NCBI GenBank assembly: GCA_938084745.1
Contig: CALKEZ010000055.1
Location: 1-35,566 of the forward strand
DNA: 35,566 nt
Reading direction: 5' to 3'
Source of the DNA: an uncultured Gammaproteobacteria bacterium
GTDB taxonomy: Bacteria > Pseudomonadota > Gammaproteobacteria > Eutrophobiales > Eutrophobiaceae
This document shows, piece after piece, positions 29,377-35,566 of the stretch. A model generated the notes under the pieces. That model saw only the letters and a list, made by a program, of their open reading frames with translations. It had not been told where the DNA came from and searched no databases. Within the stretch, counting starts at the first letter, position 1, and each line of letters begins with the position of its first letter. The translations under genes and the position numbers were made by a program.

Positions 29377-30150
29377 TCAGGTTTTGATCCCAATACCTCT
29401 GTTCAGGAGTTGTAGACAAATGACTAACAATGTAATTGTGAATATCACTAACATAATAAAGGCGTTGGTGATGCTAATATCCGATTCGCCCAACATGCCA
29501 TAACGAAAAGCATTCACCATATAAAGTATGGGATTAAAAACAGATACCTTCTGCCAGAATTCAGGCAACATATCGATAGAATAAAAAACCCCACCCAGGT
29601 AGATCAATGGTGTTAGTACAAAGGTCGGGATGATAGAAATATCATCGAACTTTTTCGCAAAGATAGCATTAATCAATCCGCCTAGAGAAAAGACAATTGA
29701 TGTTAGCAATACAACAGCAATTGTTATCGTAAAACTGTGTAGATGCAGATCTGTAAAAAATAGCGCGACGATGGTAACGACCATTCCGACCAGAAAGCCA
29801 CGTACTACACCACCGGTTATATAGCCTGCCAGAATGATAAAAACCGGAATAGGGGCGACTAACATTTCTTCTATGTGCCGCTGAAATTTGGCACCGAAAA
29901 AAGAGGAGACAACATTCGCATAGGCATTATTGATTACCGACATCATGATGATTCCAGGTGCAATGTAATCGATATAATTAAAGCCATTCATGCTGCCAAT
30001 TCTTGGTCCTATCAGACTGCCGAATATTACAAAGTAGAGTGTCATGCTGATTGCCGGAGGCAGGATGGTCTGTACCCATATTCTTGTAAAGCGTGAGACT
30101 TCCTTGATAACAATAGTAGTAAAGGGAATGAACAATGACTGTTTGTGCAT
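29377..30150 (-). CDS. yadH: ABC-2 type transporter permease (YadH-like)
   Basis: This 257-residue permease has about six membrane segments and the ABC-2 family layout. It closely resembles E. coli YadH (256 residues), including FTRIWVQTILPPAISMTLYF (18-37), PGIIMMSVINNAYANVVSS, FFGAKFQRHIEEMLVAP and FDDISIIPTFVLTPLIYLGG. It should form the membrane part of an exporter with the ATPase encoded 2 nt upstream. The substrate is unknown; related systems export drugs or glycolipid-type substrates. Confidence 0.93.
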   Translation of the reverse strand: MHKQSLFIPFTTIVIKEVSRFTRIWVQTILPPAISMTLYFVIFGSLIGPRIGSMNGFNYIDYIAPGIIMMSVINNAYANVVSSFFGAKFQRHIEEMLVAPIPVFIILAGYITGGVVRGFLVGMVVTIVALFFTDLHLHSFTITIAVVLLTSIVFSLGGLINAIFAKKFDDISIIPTFVLTPLIYLGGVFYSIDMLPEFWQKVSVFNPILYMVNAFRYGMLGESDISITNAFIMLVIFTITLLVICLQLLNRGIGIKT

Positions 30151-30152
30151 AA

Positions 30153-31076
30153 TTAACCGGTCTTATTGTTATTGTTTAATAAATCAAGAAACAGCTCTTC
30201 AAGCCGATTAGATTTATTTCTCATGCTGCACACATTAATACTGTTCGTATTAAAAATAGTAAAAAGCTCGTTAATATTATTTTTGCGTTCTATTTGTATT
30301 TCTATTGTAGAGGAATCTATTAACTTTCCGATATAGCCATTTAATGGCGGTAGTGTCTCGATAGGCTCAACCAGATCAAAGATAAAGGTTTCTTTATTTA
30401 ATTTGGATAACAGGTTTTTCATTGACGTGTTTTCGATAATGGCGCCTTTATCAATTATGGCTATGTTTTTACAGAGACTCTCAGCTTCTTCAAGATAATG
30501 TGTCGTCAGCACGATGGTTATGCCTTGCTGATTTATATCGATTAAGAAATCCCACATAGAACGTCTTAATTCAACATCAACCCCTGCAGTTGGTTCGTCC
30601 AGTATTAGCATCTTGGGTTCGTGTATTAATGCTCTGGCGATCATTAAACGGCGTTTCATTCCGCCAGATAGATTGCGCGAATATTCATTTCTTCTTTCCC
30701 AGAGACCAAGCTTGCCCAGGTATTTTTCAGCACGCTGCATGGCTATTTTTCGGTTAATTCCATAATACCCACCCTGGTTAAGGACGATGCCGAGGCATGT
30801 CTCGAATTGAGAGAAATTGATTTCCTGAGGGACGATACCGATACAGGATTTTGCTGCGTTAGTGTCTGTGTCTATATCATGTCCAAAGACTTTGATACTG
30901 CCTGATGTCTTATTCACCAGCCCGCAAATAATACCAATGGTGGTTGATTTGCCCGCACCGTTCGGGCCCAGAAGGGCAAAAAAATCGCCCTGTTTCACAT
31001 CGAGGTCAATTCCCTTCAGGGCTTCAAGCTTGTTGCGGTATGTTTTTTTTAAATTTTTTATTTCTAACGCTGACAT
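30153..31076 (-). CDS. yadG: ABC transporter ATP-binding protein (YadG-like)
   Basis: This 307-residue ATPase matches E. coli YadG (308 residues) nearly throughout. Walker A is GPNGAGKST (37-45), the Q-loop Gln84 is in VPQEINF, the signature is LSGGM (136-140), Walker B is LILDEP with Asp160 and Glu161, and the H-loop His193 lies in TTHYLEEAE. The C-terminal region has MRNKSNRLEELFLDLL, as in YadG. It is the first gene of a two-gene operon with the permease. An upstream terminator separates it from the CNB-domain gene. Confidence 0.94.
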   Translation of the reverse strand: MSALEIKNLKKTYRNKLEALKGIDLDVKQGDFFALLGPNGAGKSTTIGIICGLVNKTSGSIKVFGHDIDTDTNAAKSCIGIVPQEINFSQFETCLGIVLNQGGYYGINRKIAMQRAEKYLGKLGLWERRNEYSRNLSGGMKRRLMIARALIHEPKMLILDEPTAGVDVELRRSMWDFLIDINQQGITIVLTTHYLEEAESLCKNIAIIDKGAIIENTSMKNLLSKLNKETFIFDLVEPIETLPPLNGYIGKLIDSSTIEIQIERKNNINELFTIFNTNSINVCSMRNKSNRLEELFLDLLNNNNKTG

Positions 31077-31103
31077 GACGAACTTATAGGGTTATCCATA
31101 GCA

Positions 31104-31142
31104 ATAAAATGGGCCACACGTTATATGTGGCCGCGATTTTAT
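31104..31142 (-). terminator. Intrinsic terminator between the CNB gene and yadG
   Basis: GGCCACA (31112-31118) and TGTGGCC (31126-31132) form a perfect 7-bp GC-rich stem with a 7-nt loop. ATAAAAT (31104-31110) and ATTTTAT (31136-31142) flank it and can extend pairing or provide T-rich tails in either direction. On the minus strand the stem is followed by CATTTTATT, suiting termination of the CNB-domain gene, whose stop is about 58 nt upstream. It also means that yadGH needs its own promoter or read-through; TATACT at about 31144-31149 (minus strand) is a weak candidate -10. Confidence 0.75.
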
Positions 31143-31200
31143 AGTATAAATGAAATGAATTGTAATAGCTTGGACGGGAAGACTTGATAAAATTTGATGT

Positions 31201-32064
31201 TTAGCTTTTACCTTCAAGTTTTGAAATTTCCTCTTTCTGTGCCTGTCCGACTTTCTTTAAGGCCATTGCTAAAACACTGTCTCGTTTCAACGCCAGTTTA
31301 AAATAATCTTTGGCTATCTTTATCAGGCGAGTTTCGTTGTCAGTTCTGACATAGGCGTTTCGTTCACCGTTGGCACCATCAATTAATGCTTGTTCGCCAA
31401 AATATTCACCCGGTTTTAATTTAGCGAGAATATTGATCTTTCCATCCTCGTCAATGATAAACACTTCGACAACCCCATCCAGAACAACAAACAAATGTTC
31501 CCCTGATTCAGCTTCTTTGACAACAAAGTCGCCAGGTCCTACCTTGACAACTTCAGTCCACGTCCGATAGGAGTCGAGTTCCGTTTCCGTGAGAGATTGA
31601 AATAGACGTAATTTGCCTAACATATCACGTACTTCTTGTTCATCAGATCTAAAAGCCTGCACCGTGACATCTTCCGATTCTTCGAGGCCACCCAGATTTA
31701 ATAACACGTGTTTTTTATCTATTCGAAAAAGTTTGCTCGGCTGGAACGATCTTACGCTGGCATTGCGTCTGCCACTGCCGCCGGGCAACAATGACTGTTC
31801 GCCAAAAAAGTCACCCTCGCGTAAGGTGGCAATTGATATTTCCCGTCCGCTGCTACCACCCCGGATTGATACTTCCACAGTACCCTCGAGAATCACATAC
31901 ATGCAGTTACCGATTTCTTCTTCACGAATAATGGCTTGCTTCATTCCGTATTCTTCATAGTCATTATCGGGAGAATTGATGATCTCCTGCAACTCAGCAT
32001 CGCTGAGGGTAGAAAAAATCGGTATTTTACGTAAATAGTCCGGGGTTATATTCTTGGCTGTCAT
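31201..32064 (-). CDS. Tandem cyclic nucleotide-binding domain protein
   Basis: This 287-residue protein consists of two CNB (CAP_ED) domains and little else. Domain 1 (about 14-130) has the phosphate-binding cassette FGEQSLLPGGSGRRNASV (87-104) with Arg100. Domain 2 (about 152-265) has FGEQALIDGANGERNAYV (222-239) with Arg235. Both cassettes keep the Gly-Glu and Arg that bind cyclic nucleotide in CRP and PKA-R. There is no helix-turn-helix, signal peptide, membrane segment or enzyme domain, so it is not a CRP-type regulator; it may act by binding a partner. The C terminus is a charged helix. It appears monocistronic, bounded by a terminator. Confidence 0.88.
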   Translation of the reverse strand: MTAKNITPDYLRKIPIFSTLSDAELQEIINSPDNDYEEYGMKQAIIREEEIGNCMYVILEGTVEVSIRGGSSGREISIATLREGDFFGEQSLLPGGSGRRNASVRSFQPSKLFRIDKKHVLLNLGGLEESEDVTVQAFRSDEQEVRDMLGKLRLFQSLTETELDSYRTWTEVVKVGPGDFVVKEAESGEHLFVVLDGVVEVFIIDEDGKINILAKLKPGEYFGEQALIDGANGERNAYVRTDNETRLIKIAKDYFKLALKRDSVLAMALKKVGQAQKEEISKLEGKS

Positions 32065-32183
32065 TTCTTACCTTGCATGCATTAAGTCTTTAATCGAATA
32101 ATAAAAAATCTATAGTGCCTTAAAGAATACACCTATTATCAACCAAACAGGTCGAGATGTTTGTTATCCATATCACATGTTGC

Positions 32184-32229
32184 ACCACTTTATTATATGA
32201 ATAGAGAAATCTGTCACATAAAAAGTGGT
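32184..32229. repeat. Inverted repeat downstream of the DUF4389 gene
   Basis: ACCACTTT (32184-32191) and AAAGTGGT (32222-32229) are perfect 8-bp arms around a 30-bp AT-rich spacer. There is no T run in either direction, so it is not a standard terminator. It lies in the 177-bp gap between the CNB gene (upstream side) and the DUF4389 gene (downstream end). The rest of that gap shows no convincing promoter or gene. Confidence 0.35.
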
Positions 32230-32241
32230 ATTAAAATCATC

Positions 32242-32622
32242 TCAGCTTTGGTCACTGTCTTCAGATTCTTTTTCCGCTATTTTCTTTTGAGACGTTTTTT
32301 TCTTTCGCGTTACATTTTCGGCGTTACTATCCGGATTAGAATTGGATAGGCCATCATTTTTAGGCCATGGGCTGAAAGGGAATGGGCGTTCTTCAGATTT
32401 GAAAGTAATATAGAGCAGTATTTGACTGACATATTTGGTTAGGGAGTCACTAAAGTCGAGTAACTGATCATTTAATTCGGAGGTAATCAACTTCATCAGA
32501 AATTGGAATATCACTACTAACCAAATGAGGAAAAATAGAAAATAAAATATGACGCCATAAATGACGATAAACAGGCCACGGGTCCATACATCTATATTCT
32601 TCGCGTTTTCTTTAAAATCCAT
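32242..32622 (-). CDS. DUF4389 domain membrane protein
   Basis: This is a 126-residue protein of unknown function with the DUF4389 pattern. It has an amphipathic N terminus, a long hydrophobic stretch (about residues 13-40, including YGVIFYFLFFLIWLVVIFQF), a conserved SLTKYVSQILLYITF segment, and FPFSPWP. The C-terminal 40 residues are charged and low-complexity (many Lys, Ser, Glu), probably disordered. The ATG at 32622 is chosen because GGAG lies 6 nt upstream; the in-frame TTG at 32634 and ATG at 32628 overlap or crowd that site. Two tandem -10 elements lie just upstream. Confidence 0.82.
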   Translation of the reverse strand: MDFKENAKNIDVWTRGLFIVIYGVIFYFLFFLIWLVVIFQFLMKLITSELNDQLLDFSDSLTKYVSQILLYITFKSEERPFPFSPWPKNDGLSNSNPDSNAENVTRKKKTSQKKIAEKESEDSDQS

Positions 32623-32640
32623 ACTCATCTCCAAAGTTAG

Positions 32641-32681
32641 TAGTTCTATTATAGTTAATAGTTCTATTATAGTTAATAGTT
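32641..32681. repeat. 18-bp tandem repeat, about 2.3 copies
   Basis: The unit TAGTTCTATTATAGTTAA occurs at 32641-32658 and again, perfectly, at 32659-32676, followed by a partial TAGTT. Each full copy carries TATAAT on the minus strand, so the duplication doubles a -10 promoter element upstream of the DUF4389 gene. It is a short local duplication, not a CRISPR or known dispersed repeat. Confidence 0.9.
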
Positions 32682-32694
32682 TAGTCCCTGTAAT
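32648..32694 (-). promoter_or_regulatory. Duplicated sigma-70-like promoter for the DUF4389 gene
   Basis: On the minus strand, consensus TATAAT lies at 32671-32666 with ATTACA (32694-32689, four of six) 17 nt upstream. A second TATAAT lies at 32653-32648 with TTAACT (32676-32671, four of six) 17 nt upstream. Both would fire toward the DUF4389 gene, whose ATG is at 32622. The second start would leave a leader of only about 20 nt, enough for the GGAG site. Confidence 0.5.
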
Positions 32695-32721
32695 GAAATT
32701 ACAATTTGCTAGTAATTACAG
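32689..32721. promoter_or_regulatory. TGTAAT/ATTACA palindrome cluster (possible operator)
   Basis: TGTAATGAAATTACA (32689-32703) is a perfect 6+3+6 palindrome, and another ATTACA follows at 32715-32720. CTGTAAT (32688-32694) also pairs with ATTACAG (32715-32721). The palindrome covers the -35 hexamer of the distal DUF4389 promoter, which is a usual place for a repressor site. I do not recognise the regulator; spacing does not fit LexA or CRP. Confidence 0.4.
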
Positions 32722-32743
32722 CACATTATAGCTATGAGCCTGA

Positions 32744-33244
32744 TCATTCGGGCATGATGCGAACCTGGTCTCCGATTTTAATTGGCCCACCGTTAATCAC
32801 GATAGCCGTAATCCCACCATGTCCGCGCATAGCATTATACCCTCCTGTGCCGAGGGCTTCTTCCATTCGTGAGCAAGGATGGCACGATCCGGTACCTTCC
32901 AGAACGCAGCCCCCGATGGAAAATCGTTGGCCTTTGAGTGCTAATAAATTGAAACCTGCAACGACCAGATTGCGTCTGAGGCTCTCGGCACTGACAGCAT
33001 CCATATTAATGAGTTTGCTGATAACTGCCAGATGTTCCGCCTGTATCAGTGTGACCTGGCGCTTTTTACTTGAGCCTTTGGCAATATGGTCACCTTCAAT
33101 ACCTTTGTTTTCAATTAAAACCGCTGTTTCTGGCATGGCTATGGCCTGTCGATGCGCTGATCTGAGGCCAATCCAGCACAATCTGCCTGTTGAAGCATGG
33201 TTTGAACGCAGTTCAGACAGTGATTGGTTATGTTTTAGTACCAT
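32744..33244 (-). CDS. MOSC domain-containing protein
   Basis: This 166-residue stand-alone MOSC (molybdenum cofactor sulfurase C-terminal) protein has the conserved cysteine in LEGTGSCHPCSRMEEAL (about 113-129), the residue proposed to carry sulfur in this superfamily. GIEGDHIAKGSSKKRQVTLIQ and NAMRGHGGITAIVINGG are also typical, and the C terminus IKIGDQVRIMP closes the barrel. MOSC proteins transfer sulfur or reduce N-hydroxylated compounds with Moco; whether this one binds Moco cannot be seen. It is divergent from ybeD across 73 bp. No strong ribosome binding site precedes the ATG. Confidence 0.9.
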   Translation of the reverse strand: MVLKHNQSLSELRSNHASTGRLCWIGLRSAHRQAIAMPETAVLIENKGIEGDHIAKGSSKKRQVTLIQAEHLAVISKLINMDAVSAESLRRNLVVAGFNLLALKGQRFSIGGCVLEGTGSCHPCSRMEEALGTGGYNAMRGHGGITAIVINGGPIKIGDQVRIMPE

Positions 33245-33317
33245 GCTTTTAGTATCATTAAGGAATATGAAAATATGTTAATCTTTTAACTTGAATAGTG
33301 AATAAAAAGTAGAATCC

Positions 33318-33590
33318 ATGCAAGACTCCGAAGAAGATAGCATTATGTCATTTCCTTGTCAGTTTCCTATTAAAGTGATGGGAATGGCAGAAGAGGGTTT
33401 TGATATTCTGGTCGTTAGTATCGTGAGGAAACATGCCCCCGATCTATCTGAAGGCGCGATAAAAAGCCGTTTAAGTCAGGCAGGGAAATATATTTCCATC
33501 ACTGTGATTGTCGAAGCAGAGAGTAGACAGCAACTGGATAATATTTATCTTGAACTTACTGCCCATGAAAAGGTGCTGCTCGCATTATGA
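33318..33590 (+). CDS. ybeD: DUF493 family protein YbeD
   Basis: This 90-residue protein has the YbeD/DUF493 fold, related to ACT-like regulatory domains. FPCQFPIKVMGMAEEGFD and IVRKHAPDLSEGAIKSRLSQ are followed by the GKYISITVIVEAES strand region. The start at 33318 gives the usual N-terminal acidic segment. Its last four bases overlap lipB (ATGA), the same pairing as in E. coli and many gammaproteobacteria, so a role linked to lipoate metabolism is suspected but unproven. Confidence 0.93.
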   Translation: MQDSEEDSIMSFPCQFPIKVMGMAEEGFDILVVSIVRKHAPDLSEGAIKSRLSQAGKYISITVIVEAESRQQLDNIYLELTAHEKVLLAL

Positions 33591-34222
33591 CCATTCAAAT
33601 AAAAGATTTGGGCATGCAGGATTATATTGAGACCTATGCCGCCATGTGTGAATTTAACCAGCAGCGTGATTGTCATACGGAAGATCAAATCTGGTTACTT
33701 GAGCACCCACCGGTTTATACGCTGGGTCTTGCCGGGAAGAAAGAGCATGTGTTAAATGCCGATAACATACCCGTAATAGAAACGGATCGGGGTGGTCAGG
33801 TCACATACCATGGCCCTGGTCAATTAATAGCCTACCTCATGCTTGACCTGTCCCGACGTCGTTACTCGATAAAGAAATTAGTGTCATTAATAGAGGCATC
33901 TGTGATTGATTGTTTGCATGATTATGCAATAGTTGCTGAACGTTTACCCGGCGCACCTGGCGTTTATGTTGACGGTGAAAAAATTGCCGCACTGGGCGTG
34001 AGAGTAAGAAAAGGTTGTACTTACCATGGCCTCGCATTAAATATAGACATGGATCTGATGCCTTTCAAAGGGATTAATCCGTGCGGGATTAAAGATATGA
34101 TCTGTACGCAGATCATTCAACACAAAAAAGACATTACGCTAGACCAGGTAAAGATTAAATTATCTAATCATCTGATTAAATATCTGGATGAAACTACCGA
34201 TGTTTTTTCTGATGTTGCATAG
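33587..34222 (+). CDS. lipB: Octanoyl-[ACP]:protein N-octanoyltransferase
   Basis: This 211-residue LipB moves octanoate from acyl carrier protein to lipoyl domains, the first step of lipoate synthesis. The catalytic Cys166 in INPCGIKDM and Lys132 in EKIAALGVRVRKGCTYHG match E. coli Cys169 and Lys135. LEHPPVYTLGLAG and TDRGGQVTYHGPGQL are the substrate-binding signatures. It overlaps ybeD by four bases and is followed by lipA after 19 nt. Confidence 0.97.
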   Translation: MTIQIKDLGMQDYIETYAAMCEFNQQRDCHTEDQIWLLEHPPVYTLGLAGKKEHVLNADNIPVIETDRGGQVTYHGPGQLIAYLMLDLSRRRYSIKKLVSLIEASVIDCLHDYAIVAERLPGAPGVYVDGEKIAALGVRVRKGCTYHGLALNIDMDLMPFKGINPCGIKDMICTQIIQHKKDITLDQVKIKLSNHLIKYLDETTDVFSDVA

Positions 34223-34241
34223 TTAATTAAAGGAACATTTC

Positions 34242-35207
34242 ATGTATCAAGATAATATTCATAAACAACCCGAACGTGATAAACGCGGCAAGTTAAAGAC
34301 CAATAAAAACCCGGTAAAGATTGTGCCTGTTGAAGGTCCCATCTCCCGAAAGCCGGAATGGATTAGGGCAAAGGCCCCGACCGATCCTAAAGTGCTGGAT
34401 CTGAAAAAGTTGATCCGTGAGCATAAACTGCATACGGTTTGCGAAGAAGCCTCGTGTCCCAATATAGGCGAATGTTTTGGTCATGGCACGGCAACGTTTA
34501 TGATTATGGGTGATATCTGTACCCGGCGTTGTCCGTTTTGTGATGTTGCGCATGGTAAACCAAAAGGGCTTGATTCAGATGAGCCTGCTAATCTCGCACA
34601 TGCGATAAAACTAATGCAATTAAAATACGTTGTCATTACGTCTGTTGATCGAGACGATTTACTGGATCGTGGTGCGGGTCATTTTGTAGCATGTATAAAT
34701 GCAATAAGAACAGCATGTCCCGATACAAAAATTGAAATACTGGTTCCTGATTTCCGTTCCAAGATCGATATAGCACTTGAAATACTGAACAATGCACCAC
34801 CGGACGTGTTTAATCATAACCTCGAATCAGTACCGAATTTATACAAAAAAGTCAGGCCGGGTGCTGATTATTCCGCCTCATTGGAATTGATTAAAAAATT
34901 TAAACAAAAAAATACAAATGTTCCGACCAAATCGGGATTAATGTTAGGTCTTGGTGAGACTATAGACGAGGTGAAAGCAGTCTTGAATGATTTAAGAGAC
35001 CATGGCTGTGATATGGTGACTATCGGTCAATACCTGCAACCCAGTCGTTATCATTTACCTGTCGAACGTTATGTGCACCCGGAAGAATTCGAAGAGCTTA
35101 AACAGTACGCTGAAGGTTTAGGTTTCAATAATGTCGCGAGTGCACCTATGGTACGTTCTTCTTATCATGCTGATCTGCAAGCTTCCGGCGAATCGATTGT
35201 TAAGTAA
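34242..35207 (+). CDS. lipA: Lipoyl synthase (radical SAM)
   Basis: This 321-residue LipA inserts two sulfurs into protein-bound octanoyl groups. The auxiliary [4Fe-4S] cluster ligands are Cys67, Cys72 and Cys78 ([13 protein letters not shown]); the radical SAM cluster is CTRRCPFC (Cys93, Cys97, Cys100). The C-terminal RSSYHAD (305-311) includes Ser306, the fourth ligand of the auxiliary cluster. AAGGA precedes the ATG. Together with LipB it supplies lipoate to 2-oxoacid dehydrogenases and the glycine cleavage system. Confidence 0.98.
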   Translation: MYQDNIHKQPERDKRGKLKTNKNPVKIVPVEGPISRKPEWIRAKAPTDPKVLDLKKLIREHKLHTVCEEASCPNIGECFGHGTATFMIMGDICTRRCPFCDVAHGKPKGLDSDEPANLAHAIKLMQLKYVVITSVDRDDLLDRGAGHFVACINAIRTACPDTKIEILVPDFRSKIDIALEILNNAPPDVFNHNLESVPNLYKKVRPGADYSASLELIKKFKQKNTNVPTKSGLMLGLGETIDEVKAVLNDLRDHGCDMVTIGQYLQPSRYHLPVERYVHPEEFEELKQYAEGLGFNNVASAPMVRSSYHADLQASGESIVK

Positions 35208-35219
35208 GTAAATGTTTAT

Positions 35220-35566
35220 ATGAGTTTTTCATTTATCGCTATAATTAAAGCTATCATATTACCTCCAACAGTAAACTTAATTTCGATTTTACTTGGGTTG
35301 TTTTTACTTAATAGAGCAAAGTTAGTTTCCCGTTTTTTTCTATATCTGGGCACATTATCGCTATTCTTATTTTGTTCAATGCCATTTTCCGCGTTTTTAC
35401 TTAATAAGCTGGAATCAACCTCGCCTCTTGAACTACCTATAAAAGTTTATGATGAGCAAGCGATTGTGATTCTTGGCGCGGGAAGTCGATTTAGTGCTGT
35501 TGAATACGGTAAAGATATTGATGGCGCTAAAACATTACAACGGATTCATTATGGTGCTTTTCTTCA
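35220..35566 (+). CDS. YdcF/ElyC-type DUF218 membrane protein (partial, 5' part)
   Basis: This open frame begins at ATG 35220, 12 nt after the lipA stop, and runs off the window edge with at least 115 codons. Residues about 7-31 and 36-60 form two hydrophobic segments. The DUF218 start is then visible as AIVILGAGSRF, followed by EYGKDIDGAKTLQRIHYGA. The layout matches membrane-anchored YdcF/ElyC proteins, of which ElyC is tied to envelope and lipid carrier homeostasis. The catalytic half is outside the window. The ribosome binding site is weak. Confidence 0.82.
   Translation, partial: MSFSFIAIIKAIILPPTVNLISILLGLFLLNRAKLVSRFFLYLGTLSLFLFCSMPFSAFLLNKLESTSPLELPIKVYDEQAIVILGAGSRFSAVEYGKDIDGAKTLQRIHYGAFL

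Noticed and set aside
29354..29390. Possible bidirectional terminator between queD and yadH
   Set aside because: Only a 5-bp GATCA/TGATC pairing is visible, with no T run suited to either gene.
31613..31960. 115-codon plus-strand frame opposite the CNB-domain gene
   Set aside because: It lies wholly inside the CNB gene in antisense, is Ser/Pro-rich, and has no supporting start site or family resemblance.
32688..32704. LexA box at CTGTAATGAAATTACA
   Set aside because: The CTGT-N8-ACAG spacing does not hold, as ACA is followed by A and lies one base off.
32706..33281. A 191-codon plus-strand open frame, longer than the MOSC frame it covers
   Set aside because: The translation is low-complexity and unlike known families, while the opposite strand has a clear MOSC protein with its key cysteine. 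It is a shadow of that gene.

Overview
The window is chromosomal DNA of a moderately AT-rich proteobacterium, most likely a non-enteric gammaproteobacterium. The evidence is the complete S10-spc-alpha ribosomal protein order with a long zinc-free S14, gatCAB beside mreBCD, the ybeD-lipB-lipA block, SelO, and close YadG/YadH homologues. I cannot name a genus. No tRNA, rRNA, CRISPR array, insertion sequence or phage gene is visible. No gene-free stretch exceeds 300 bases; the longest is about 250 bases between gatC and mreB.

Region 1 (1-13,640) is a single plus-strand translation superoperon. It begins with the 3' end of tuf and runs through the S10 set (S10, L3, L4, L23, L2, S19, L22, S3, L16, L29, S17), the spc set (L14, L24, L5, S14, S8, L6, L18, S5, L30, L15, SecY, L36) and the alpha set (S13, S11, S4, RpoA, L17). 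It ends at a clear intrinsic terminator. Genes are 0-38 nt apart or overlap, and tuf runs into rpsJ without an S10 leader. The 37-codon rpmJ gene is present between secY and rpsM.

Region 2 (13,640-16,237) holds two plus-strand singletons: a DUF62/SAM hydroxide adenosyltransferase homologue with an apparent change in its catalytic triad, and the protein-AMPylating pseudokinase SelO. Region 3 (16,238-19,472, minus strand) is gatC-gatA-gatB, the tRNA-dependent amidotransferase.

Region 4 (19,723-29,353, plus strand) is a cell-wall elongation cluster: mreB, mreC, mreD, mrdA (PBP2), rodA, mltB, rlpA and dacA, followed by a D-amino acid transaminase and queD. It places the Rod scaffold, the PBP2-RodA synthase pair, a lytic transglycosylase, RlpA, a DD-carboxypeptidase and a D-amino acid supply enzyme in one tightly packed unit. 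mreC seems to start at a non-AUG (ATT) codon.

Region 5 (29,377-33,244, minus strand) is an accessory block: a YadGH-type ABC exporter, a protein made of two cyclic-nucleotide-binding domains and no visible output domain, a DUF4389 membrane protein preceded by a duplicated promoter, and a MOSC-domain protein. It separates dacA-dat from ybeD-lipB-lipA, which neighbour each other in many gammaproteobacteria. Region 6 (33,318-end, plus strand) is ybeD-lipB-lipA (lipoate synthesis) and the start of a YdcF/ElyC-type DUF218 membrane protein cut by the window edge.

Most of the window is conserved housekeeping DNA. I see no convincing new multi-gene system. The points most worth a second look are the DUF62 active-site change, the mreC start, the tandem-CNB protein and its surrounding block, the duplicated promoter with overlapping palindrome, and the hairpin in the gatC leader.
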